The notes below the pieces were generated by a model. It saw only the letters and a list, made by a program, of their open reading frames with translations, did no database searches and was not told where the DNA came from. Shown piece after piece: positions 1-5,271 of a DNA stretch of 7,191 nt. Made by a program: the position numbers and the translations under genes. Location of the stretch: assembly GCA_958415865.1 (NCBI GenBank), contig CATYZV010000093.1, positions 1 to 7,191 of the forward strand, in the 5' to 3' direction. Origin of the DNA: an uncultured Selenomonadaceae bacterium (GTDB lineage: Bacteria; Bacillota; Negativicutes; Selenomonadales; Selenomonadaceae). Positions within the stretch are counted from its first letter, which is position 1. The number at the start of each line of letters is the position of its first letter.

Positions 1-11
1 TCACACCCCTA

Positions 12-17
12 TATAAT
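12..17 (+). promoter_or_regulatory. possible -10 box upstream of the hydrolase gene
   Basis: A perfect TATAAT lies 65 bases before the chosen start of the first gene. Its -35 partner would fall before the first base of the window, so the promoter cannot be confirmed. The surrounding DNA is AT-rich, and an 8-bp palindrome GCTATAGC (33-40) lies between it and the gene. Confidence 0.3.
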
Positions 18-68
18 AATAACCGTAAAGATGCTATAGCAGATTTGATGTGAACTTTATTTAGAAAT

Positions 69-72
69 GAGG
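69..72 (+). promoter_or_regulatory. ribosome binding site that sets the hydrolase start
   Basis: GAGG at 69-72 lies 10 bases before the ATG at 83 but only 1 base before the in-frame ATG at 74. Spacing therefore favours 83, which also gives a cleaner signal peptide (MKAFKRLKAL...). Confidence 0.6.
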
Positions 73-82
73 CATGATTTTA

Positions 83-1117
83 ATGAAAGCATTTAAGCGG
101 TTAAAAGCACTGGCAATTGTGTCCATGCTCGCTCTGGCAGGTTTGCAGATGACGGCATCGGCAGCTGAACCCGTAGGTGATAACGGGGTGGAAAAAGAAA
201 AAGTCTGGTTTGATAAATCCACCGATGATATCAAGCTGGCAGGGGAAATGTACCTGCCAAAGGATTTCAATGAAAATAATAAGTATCAGAGCATTGTAGT
301 CGTTCATCCCGGCGGCGGTGTCAAGGAACAGACGGCAGGCATTTACGCGCAGAAATTAGCGGAAAAGGGTTTTGTAACGCTGGCTTTTGATGCTGCTTAC
401 CAAGGTGAAAGCGAAGGCACGCCGCGCCATCTGGAAGATCCTGAATCGCGCACTGAAGACATACGCTCTGCTGTCGATTATCTGACGACGCGCAAATTCG
501 TCGATAGAGATAATATCGGCGCACTCGGCATCTGCGCCGGCGGCGGCTACACTGTACACGCTGCCGAAACGGAAGCCCGCATCAAGGCAGTGGCTACGGT
601 CAGCGCAGTGGACAGCGGCAGGACGCGCCGCGAAGGCCTGGGCGGCACGATGACGGATGAAAGCCGCAATGAAATGCTCCGCCAGATCGGCGAGCAGCGC
701 ACGATTGAAGCCAACGGCGGCCCGGTCAAGTACATTCACTACGTGCCGAATAGCCCGGAAGAAATTCCGCAGGGCAAGAACAGCGACGCTTTCCGCGAAT
801 ACTACGAATACTACCGCACGCCGCGCGGACAGCATCCCCGCTCGGAAAACATCTACCGCTTCACGAGCCTCGACAGAATGTTTGGCTATACGGGATTTGA
901 CCATGTAGACTGGATTTCCCCGCGCCCGCTGCTTATGATCGTCGGCAGCAACGCTGCTTCTAAGTATCTCAGCGAAGATGCTTATAAAATGGCTAAGGAA
1001 CCGAAAGAACTCTATGTGATACCCGGTGCTACGCACATTGACCTCTACGATAGAGAGCAGTATGTAAATCCTGCCGTAGATAAATTATCCGATTTCTTCC
1101 ATCAGTATTTGAAATAA
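83..1117 (+). CDS. exported alpha/beta hydrolase, dienelactone-hydrolase-like (Cys nucleophile)
   Basis: Predicted extracytoplasmic alpha/beta hydrolase of 344 residues; substrate unknown. Residues 1-28 form a Sec signal peptide: basic MKAFKRLK, a hydrophobic core, and an ASA/SAA cleavage region before E29. A beta-strand/oxyanion segment VVVHPGGG is at 72-79. The nucleophile elbow at about 149-153 reads G-I-C-A-G, so the nucleophile position is Cys151 rather than Ser, as in dienelactone hydrolases and many COG1073/YcjY-like proteins. The C-terminal GATHIDLYD supplies the likely catalytic His318. The catalytic acid is not obvious: the segment after VGS (NAASKY) has no Asp where I would expect one, and SED further on is an alternative. 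A gap of only 16 bp to the cupin gene suggests one transcript and a shared substrate route. Family assignment is firm; the reaction (ester, lactone or thioester hydrolysis) is inference. Confidence 0.9.
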   Translation: MKAFKRLKALAIVSMLALAGLQMTASAAEPVGDNGVEKEKVWFDKSTDDIKLAGEMYLPKDFNENNKYQSIVVVHPGGGVKEQTAGIYAQKLAEKGFVTLAFDAAYQGESEGTPRHLEDPESRTEDIRSAVDYLTTRKFVDRDNIGALGICAGGGYTVHAAETEARIKAVATVSAVDSGRTRREGLGGTMTDESRNEMLRQIGEQRTIEANGGPVKYIHYVPNSPEEIPQGKNSDAFREYYEYYRTPRGQHPRSENIYRFTSLDRMFGYTGFDHVDWISPRPLLMIVGSNAASKYLSEDAYKMAKEPKELYVIPGATHIDLYDREQYVNPAVDKLSDFFHQYLK

Positions 1118-1133
1118 GTATAGAGGTAACGAT

Positions 1134-1631
1134 ATGAATATAAAAAAAGCAATCTGCGCTCTCGCCGCAGTCTGTATCCCGTTCATCAGCCTGTCCGGTG
1201 CGGATGCGGCTGAATATCAGCAGAGCAAAGACGATGTAAAAGTGATCGAGCATGAAACGGCACCAAAGCTCATGACTTCGCCCAACTTCACCGGCGAAGT
1301 GCATCATCAGTCGGTATTTGGCCTGACTGACGATACGACTTACACCGGCAGCTATGTGTATTTCGCTCCGGGGGCGCGTTCCAACTGGCACACGCATCCA
1401 GGCGGACAGCGGCTGATGGTCATGAAGGGCACGGCTTGGACGCAGGTCTGGAACGGACCTAAGACCGTAGCACATGAAGGCGACACCATTTGGTGCCCGC
1501 CGGGCGTGAAGCACTGGCACGGTGCTTCTGCTGATGAAGAACTCGTGCAGCTGACCTTCACGGAGGTTCGCGACGGCAAGAATGTAACGTGGATGGAACC
1601 CGTAACGGATGAGCAGTACAACTCAAAATAA
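1134..1631 (+). CDS. exported small cupin, hydroxynitrile-lyase-type metal site
   Basis: Single-domain cupin of 165 residues. Residues 1-26 are a Sec signal peptide (MNIKKAICAL, hydrophobic core, ADAA). Cupin motif 1 begins at G80 and gives H86-x-H88 and Q92, with Gln in place of the usual Glu; motif 2 is PPGVKHWHG with H127 (and H129). The set H86, H88, Q92, H127 has the same spacing as the Mn ligands I recall for the Granulicella hydroxynitrile lyase GtHNL (H53, H55, Q59, H94). The later His that family members often carry in a THIAI-like strand is Gln139 here, so cyanohydrin lyase activity should not be assumed. Databases often label such proteins '(R)-mandelonitrile lyase' or COG1917 cupin. 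AGAGGT at 1122-1127 precedes the ATG by 6 bases. It probably shares a transcript with the hydrolase and acts in the same compartment. True substrate unknown. Confidence 0.9.
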   Translation: MNIKKAICALAAVCIPFISLSGADAAEYQQSKDDVKVIEHETAPKLMTSPNFTGEVHHQSVFGLTDDTTYTGSYVYFAPGARSNWHTHPGGQRLMVMKGTAWTQVWNGPKTVAHEGDTIWCPPGVKHWHGASADEELVQLTFTEVRDGKNVTWMEPVTDEQYNSK

Positions 1632-1638
1632 ATAAAAG

Positions 1639-1669
1639 GAGCACAGATCGTGATTTGCGGTCTGTGCTC
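1639..1669. terminator. 12-bp hairpin after the cupin gene (attenuator or terminator-like)
   Basis: GAGCACAGATCG (1639-1650) pairs with CGGTCTGTGCTC (1658-1669) around a 7-base loop, with one G-T pair. It begins 7 bases after the cupin stop. On the + strand no T-run follows (TGATGTATAAG), so it is a poor intrinsic terminator there and may instead protect or process the mRNA. Read from the minus strand, the stem is followed by a T-rich tract (complement of 1625-1637), so it could terminate antisense transcription. The function is inference; the stem is seen directly. Confidence 0.6.
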
Positions 1670-1705
1670 TGATGTATAAGAGCTGATGAAAAGGGGTCTG
1701 AATTC

Positions 1706-2203
1706 GTGGATAAATTTGTTTTGATATGTCTATCGCTGCTTATAACAGTGCTCATAGCTGCCGGATGCAGTGCGCAGAGGCATTTGTCATGGGAAAACGG
1801 CTATCTCGTAGTAGACGGAGAAATTCAGCCTGATCCGTTTCGGCCGGAAATGCCGAATTTAATAAGGCTGCATTTTGACGATAAAAATATTATCGTCCGC
1901 TTAGATAATAATAAAACAGCGCGGAGTATGATTGCGCATTTACCCGATGAACTCTCTTTTCAGGATTATAGCGATGCCGGTCAGATGAGTATTCTCGACG
2001 GAGAACTTGCCGCTGATGAATTGCAGGGGATGGTGCCGCAGCGCGGTGATGTGTGCTATTACAAACCGTGGAACAGCATTGTTTTATTCGATAGAGACGG
2101 TCAATTTACACACGGCTTGACGAAGATAGGCACCGTACAGGAAGGAGCATCTTACATATCGGATTTAGCCGGCAGAAGCGTATATGCTGAGATGACGGAT
2201 TGA
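1706..2203 (+). CDS. cyclophilin-like-fold lipoprotein
   Basis: Protein of 165 residues starting at GTG, with AAAAGGGG ending 9 bases upstream (1689-1696). The N-terminus MDKFVLICLSLLITVLIAAGC is a lipoprotein signal with lipobox A-A-G-C and the lipid-bearing Cys21; Ala at -3 is less usual than Leu. Residues about 50-165 match the cyclophilin-like fold family (PF18050-like): an N-terminal strand IIVRLDNNKTA, the LPDELSFQDYSD segment (79-90), and the hallmark GDVCYYKPWNSIVLFDRDG (114-132) followed by FTHGLTKIGTV. Such proteins share the cyclophilin barrel, but peptidyl-prolyl isomerase activity is generally not established. The gene looks more AT-rich in codon choice than its neighbours. It lies downstream of the hairpin at 1639-1669, so it may be transcribed with the cupin or separately. 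Membrane anchoring beside exported enzymes suggests an envelope accessory role; the ligand is unknown. Confidence 0.85.
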   Translation: MDKFVLICLSLLITVLIAAGCSAQRHLSWENGYLVVDGEIQPDPFRPEMPNLIRLHFDDKNIIVRLDNNKTARSMIAHLPDELSFQDYSDAGQMSILDGELAADELQGMVPQRGDVCYYKPWNSIVLFDRDGQFTHGLTKIGTVQEGASYISDLAGRSVYAEMTD

Positions 2204-2222
2204 AGTACAGCTGAAATACAGC

Positions 2223-2230
2223 AGAAAGGA
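2223..2230 (+). promoter_or_regulatory. ribosome binding site that sets the amidase start
   Basis: AGAAAGGA ends at 2230, directly on the upstream in-frame ATG at 2230, but lies 8 bases before the ATG at 2239. The flavodoxin gene has the same AGAAAGGA and 8-base spacing; the two 19-base leaders differ at only two positions. This favours 2239. Confidence 0.7.
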
Positions 2231-2238
2231 TGATTATT

Positions 2239-2868
2239 ATGAACAGGCGTGAATTTATCTTGCAGGGACTGCGCTGGGGCGGCACGCTGCTGCTGGGGAC
2301 GGCACTGAGTGCGGTTCTTCCCGGATCTTTGAAGGCAGTCAGTGAGCCTGCCGAGGCAGCTGCTGAGCACAATTATCTACTGTACAACTCCGGGCTGCCC
2401 ATTACAGAGAATGCTTTCAGCTTTGACCGCCTGCGGCTGCGCCCAGATACGGAGCGCATCATAATTCATCATTCTGCCATCGGCTTTACTGACGAGGTAA
2501 CGGCAGCTGATATCCATCGGGTACACCATGAAAACGGCTGGTCGGGCATTGGCTACCATTTTTACGTGCACAAGAGCGGATTGATTGAAACGGGCAGACC
2601 GCTGGAAGATGCCGGGGCGCACACGTACAGATATAATAATACGAGCCTCGGCATCTGCCTTGCCGGGGATTTCACGGAGGAGCTGCCTTCGGATGCGCAG
2701 ATGGAGTCGCTGGCAAAACTGACGGGAATATTGTGCCAGATGTACTGCTTAAAGCCGTCAGAAGATATTGTAGCGGGCCACCGCGATTTCAATGAAACGG
2801 CGTGCCCCGGCGAATATCTCTATTCCCGGCTGCCGAATCTGCGCGAATCAGCAGGCAGGTTTATTTGA
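2239..2868 (+). CDS. N-acetylmuramoyl-L-alanine amidase (PGRP/Amidase_2), Tat-type signal
   Basis: Predicted zinc amidase of 209 residues that cuts the bond between N-acetylmuramic acid and L-alanine in peptidoglycan. MNRREFILQG followed by a hydrophobic stretch (13-28) is a twin-arginine-like signal (R3-R4, then E-F-I), suggesting Tat export, as for some E. coli cell-wall amidases. The Amidase_2/PGRP fold spans about 70-200: IIIHHSA gives zinc ligand His77, GIGYHFYV gives Tyr106 (the T7 lysozyme Tyr46 position), and GHRDFNETACPG gives His181 and Cys189 as the remaining ligands. All three metal ligands are present, so the enzyme should be active rather than only peptidoglycan-binding. The gene follows the cyclophilin-like gene by 35 bp. 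Its stop lies within the last codons of the convergent lysR gene, an 8-bp tail-to-tail overlap with no terminator between. Role could be wall recycling or remodelling; a link to its neighbours is inferred from position only. Confidence 0.92.
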   Translation: MNRREFILQGLRWGGTLLLGTALSAVLPGSLKAVSEPAEAAAEHNYLLYNSGLPITENAFSFDRLRLRPDTERIIIHHSAIGFTDEVTAADIHRVHHENGWSGIGYHFYVHKSGLIETGRPLEDAGAHTYRYNNTSLGICLAGDFTEELPSDAQMESLAKLTGILCQMYCLKPSEDIVAGHRDFNETACPGEYLYSRLPNLRESAGRFI

Positions 2869-3784
2869 TGTTGTCGTAATACCTTGCTTTGATGCTGTCG
2901 TTGTTTTCCTTTAAATACGCCTGAGCAAATTCCATGAATTTTTTTGCCGCGGCTGAAAAAGGCTCGTATTTTTTCCAGCATAGCACGTTCGTCGTGGTGA
3001 TACCGGGGCAGAGCGGCAGGCGGCGGAATATTTTACCGCTCAGATACGGCTTGGAGCCTTCGATGTTGAAGGAAATGCCCATTTTGTTCTGCACCATGAT
3101 GAAAGCGTTGGTGCTCATGTCGCAGTTTATCTGAAGGTGTATCTTGTCATAGCAGCTGCCGAACCAGCTGCGCAGCTCGCGGTTGACAGCGGCGCGCCAG
3201 GGCAGTATCACATCTCTGCCGATAAGGTCTTCAGCTGTTAGGGATTTTTTATCTGCCAAGGGGTCGTCTGTCCGCATCGTTACAACCCAGCGTTCTTTTA
3301 CCATCAGCCGCAGATAATCAAAATCGGAGATGTCCGCCGGCTCAAGCAGCAGCCCGAAGTCGAGCAAGCCGTTTTTGAGCTGTTCGCTAATGGTTACGGC
3401 ATTGCCTGTCTTTATTTTATAAGTAACCGCCGGGTATTTATCCTTGAAATGTTTGAGCATCTCTGCCAAAAGCTGCACAGCGAGCACTTCGCCGCAGCCG
3501 ATGGAGATAGTGCCGTTGATGATTTCATCGCTGGCGTGCATCTCTTCGCGCGTCTTATCTACCTGCGCGATTATTTCTTCAGCGCGGCGGCGCAATAGCA
3601 TTCCCTTTTCTGTCAGCGTAATGCGCCGCGAACCGCGGTCAAATAAGAGCGTTCCCATTTCGTCTTCCAGCTGCTGCATCTGGCGGCTCAGCGTCGGCTG
3701 GGTGATATGCAGCTGTTCGGCTGCACGCGATATATTGCCTTCCTGCGCTACGGTCAGGAAATAGCGCAGCACTCGTAATTCCAT
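2861..3784 (-). CDS. LysR-family transcriptional regulator
   Basis: Protein of 307 residues, the usual LysR length. The N-terminal winged helix-turn-helix is textbook: MELRVLRYFLTVAQEGNISR, then AAEQLHITQPTLSRQMQQLE (21-40), and LLFDRGSRRITLTEKG (46-61). A linker helix (about 62-88) leads to a periplasmic-binding-like effector domain (about 90-300). The start ATG is at 3784, with GGAGGA (complement of 3791-3796) 6 bases upstream. It is divergent from the MATE-MFS-flavodoxin genes, the classical arrangement in which a LysR protein senses a small molecule and activates the adjacent operon while repressing itself. The T-N11-A palindrome in its leader supports autoregulation. It could also act on the hydrolase-cupin arm, but no matching operator was seen there. 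The inducer is unknown; an aromatic or quinone-like compound would fit the enzymes around it, as inference only. Confidence 0.95.
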   Translation of the reverse strand: MELRVLRYFLTVAQEGNISRAAEQLHITQPTLSRQMQQLEDEMGTLLFDRGSRRITLTEKGMLLRRRAEEIIAQVDKTREEMHASDEIINGTISIGCGEVLAVQLLAEMLKHFKDKYPAVTYKIKTGNAVTISEQLKNGLLDFGLLLEPADISDFDYLRLMVKERWVVTMRTDDPLADKKSLTAEDLIGRDVILPWRAAVNRELRSWFGSCYDKIHLQINCDMSTNAFIMVQNKMGISFNIEGSKPYLSGKIFRRLPLCPGITTTNVLCWKKYEPFSAAAKKFMEFAQAYLKENNDSIKARYYDNIK

Positions 3785-3807
3785 AAGTATTCCTCCGGTT
3801 CATCCAA

Positions 3808-3824
3808 AATAATCTGCAATTATT
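3808..3824. promoter_or_regulatory. T-N11-A palindrome, candidate LysR operator
   Basis: AATAAT-CTGCA-ATTATT is a perfect 6-bp inverted repeat around a 5-base centre and contains T3810 and A3822 separated by 11 bases, the LysR-family T-N11-A signature. It lies just downstream of the predicted lysR transcription start, where binding would repress lysR. AT-richness means a chance match is possible. Confidence 0.5.
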
Positions 3825-3840
3825 ACACCATTATATCTGT

Positions 3841-3871
3841 ATTTTAGCACAAAAGAGAAATTATTTGTCAA
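3841..3871 (-). promoter_or_regulatory. lysR promoter, extended -10
   Basis: Read on the minus strand, a perfect -35 TTGACA (complement of 3866-3871) is followed after 19 bases by TAAAAT (3841-3846), preceded by TG plus one base (extended -10). The long spacer is offset by the extended -10. It predicts a start near 3834 and a leader of about 50 bases. A second TATAAT (complement of 3830-3835) lacks a good -35. Confidence 0.5.
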
Positions 3872-3885
3872 AATCATCTAGGGGA

Positions 3886-3908
3886 CTTGGCAATATTCCG
3901 ATTGCAAG
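3886..3908 (+). promoter_or_regulatory. imperfect hairpin abutting the MATE ribosome binding site
   Basis: CTTGGCAAT (3886-3894) and ATTGCAAG (3901-3908) form an 8-bp stem with one bulged G and a 6-base loop. The right arm takes up the first AAG of the MATE Shine-Dalgarno sequence. It could be a DNA operator half or an RNA element that tunes translation of the exporter; neither is shown. Confidence 0.35.
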
Positions 3909-3913
3909 GAGGT
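3906..3913 (+). promoter_or_regulatory. strong ribosome binding site that sets the MATE start
   Basis: AAGGAGGT at 3906-3913 is a full Shine-Dalgarno match and lies 6 bases before the TTG at 3920. The upstream in-frame TTG at 3887 has only GGGG two bases before it and would put this site inside the coding region, so 3920 is the better start. Confidence 0.8.
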
Positions 3914-3919
3914 AATCTG

Positions 3920-5245
3920 TTGTTTTCCAATAGAGATTTGAAGAATCTGATCGCGCCGCTGTTTATGGAGCAGCTGCTTTTAATACTCGTGGGCATCGCC
4001 GATACGTGTACTGTGAGCTTCATCAGCGAGGCGGCGGTGTCAGGCGTGTCGCTCGTCAATGCGTTCAATACCATATTCATCTACCTGTTCACGGCTCTTT
4101 CATCGGGCGGTGCGGTCGTCATCAGCCAGTACATCGGCAGAAAAGCCGCCGACCGCGCCGGCGAATCGGCGAGCCAGCTCTTGACGGCTTCCATCGTCTT
4201 TTCCGTGCTGGCGGCAGGCTTCGTGCTGCTCGTGGATAAGCCTCTTTTGAAACTGCTGTTCGGCAGCGTCGATCCCGATGTAATGCACGCCTGCCTGATG
4301 TACCTGTGCATATCGGCTTATTCGTATCCGGCTATGGCTATTTACAACGCCGGTGCGGCACTGTACCGCAGCTTCGGCAGGACGAGTGCTACCATGTACA
4401 TCTCGATCATCGCCAATATAATAAACGTGGCGGGCAATCTGCTCAGCGTGTTCGTCCTCAACGCCGGCGTGGAAGGCGTTGCCTATTCATCCTTGGCAGC
4501 AAGGAGCTTTTCTGCTCTCGCCATCACCGTCTTGTGTTTTTCAAAATACAATCCCGTGCGTTACCGCGTGCAGTGGATTTTTCAATGGAATAAGAAATTG
4601 CTGCGCATTATTTTGAATATCGCCGTGCCTAACGGCATTGAAAGCGGTATCTTCCAGCTGGTAAAAGTAGCACTGAGCAGCGTCGTCGCTCTGTTCGGCA
4701 CGTATCAGATAGCGGCAAACGGCGTGGCGCAGAGTATCTGGAGCCTGGCTTCTCTTGTCTGCGTTACGATGGGACCGGTGTTCATCACTGTCATCGGCCA
4801 GTGCATGGGGGCGGGCGATGTCGCCGCGGCTGAGACGTATTTCAAAAAGCTCACGCGCATCACCATAATCTTTGCTGTCGCCTGGAACGGGCTGATCTTC
4901 ATCATAACGCCGCTTTTGATGAACCTGTACGACCTGCCCGACGAGACGAAAGACCTCGTCATTTTACTCGTGCTGATCCACAATATCTTCAACGCTTTTG
5001 CCTTCCCCTTCGCCGATCCATTGGGCAAAGGACTGCGCGCCACGGGTGATGTGCGCTTTACGACGTATACATCGCTATTCACTACGCTGGTCGTGCGCCT
5101 TGTTTTTTCCGTCTACTTCGGCATCGTGCTCGATATGGGCGTGGTCGGCATCGCCTGCGCCATGTGCCTCGACTGGGCAGTGCGCGGCGTGGTCTTCTGG
5201 TACCGCTTCCGCCGCAATAAATGGCGGCAGTTCAGGGTTATCTAA
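3920..5245 (+). CDS. MATE-family multidrug or flavin-type efflux transporter
   Basis: Integral inner-membrane exporter of 441 residues, the usual MATE length, expected to have 12 transmembrane helices in two pseudo-symmetric halves (about 10-215 and 225-430) and to be driven by Na+ or H+. The TTG start gives MFSNRDLKNLIAPLFMEQLL, the typical MATE opening with Pro13 and Glu17-Gln18. Paired lobe motifs are visible: VISQYIGRK (about 67-75) in the N-lobe and VIGQCMGAGD (about 291-300) in the C-lobe, with DPLGKGLRATGDVRF (about 366-380) late in the C-lobe. It is the first gene after the regulatory gap opposite lysR, so LysR probably controls it; 26 bp separate it from the MFS gene. Substrate cannot be read from the sequence. 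MATE proteins export cationic drugs, and some (E. coli YeeO, Shewanella Bfe) export flavins, notable because a secreted flavodoxin lies two genes downstream. Codons are rich in C- and G-ending choices. Confidence 0.95.
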   Translation: MFSNRDLKNLIAPLFMEQLLLILVGIADTCTVSFISEAAVSGVSLVNAFNTIFIYLFTALSSGGAVVISQYIGRKAADRAGESASQLLTASIVFSVLAAGFVLLVDKPLLKLLFGSVDPDVMHACLMYLCISAYSYPAMAIYNAGAALYRSFGRTSATMYISIIANIINVAGNLLSVFVLNAGVEGVAYSSLAARSFSALAITVLCFSKYNPVRYRVQWIFQWNKKLLRIILNIAVPNGIESGIFQLVKVALSSVVALFGTYQIAANGVAQSIWSLASLVCVTMGPVFITVIGQCMGAGDVAAAETYFKKLTRITIIFAVAWNGLIFIITPLLMNLYDLPDETKDLVILLVLIHNIFNAFAFPFADPLGKGLRATGDVRFTTYTSLFTTLVVRLVFSVYFGIVLDMGVVGIACAMCLDWAVRGVVFWYRFRRNKWRQFRVI

Positions 5246-5271
5246 TTTTTATATAAAAGGGGTGTATCAGC

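Noticed and set aside
356..1036. Long open frame (226 codons) on the minus strand opposite the hydrolase gene
   Set aside because: It mirrors the GC-rich codons of a well-supported hydrolase, its translation is Ala/Arg-rich with no recognisable domain, and no suitable ribosome binding site was seen.
1029..1520. Minus-strand open frame opposite the cupin gene
   Set aside because: Antisense shadow of the cupin; no protein-like composition or start signals.
1675..1680. TATAAG as a -10 box for the cyclophilin-like gene
   Set aside because: No acceptable -35 hexamer at 15-19 bases upstream; that region is the hairpin.
2206..2222. Direct repeat TACAGC twice, 11 bases apart, before the amidase gene
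   Set aside because: Only 6 bases long with two copies; a chance match is likely.
3887..3919. Eleven-codon longer N-terminus for the MATE protein from an upstream TTG
   Set aside because: The strong AAGGAGGT at 3906-3913 would lie inside the coding sequence, and the family normally begins near MFSNRDLK.
4306..4593. Open frame on the + strand inside the MATE gene
   Set aside because: Out-of-frame shadow of a clear transporter, rich in Arg and Gln, with no motif or separate ribosome binding site.
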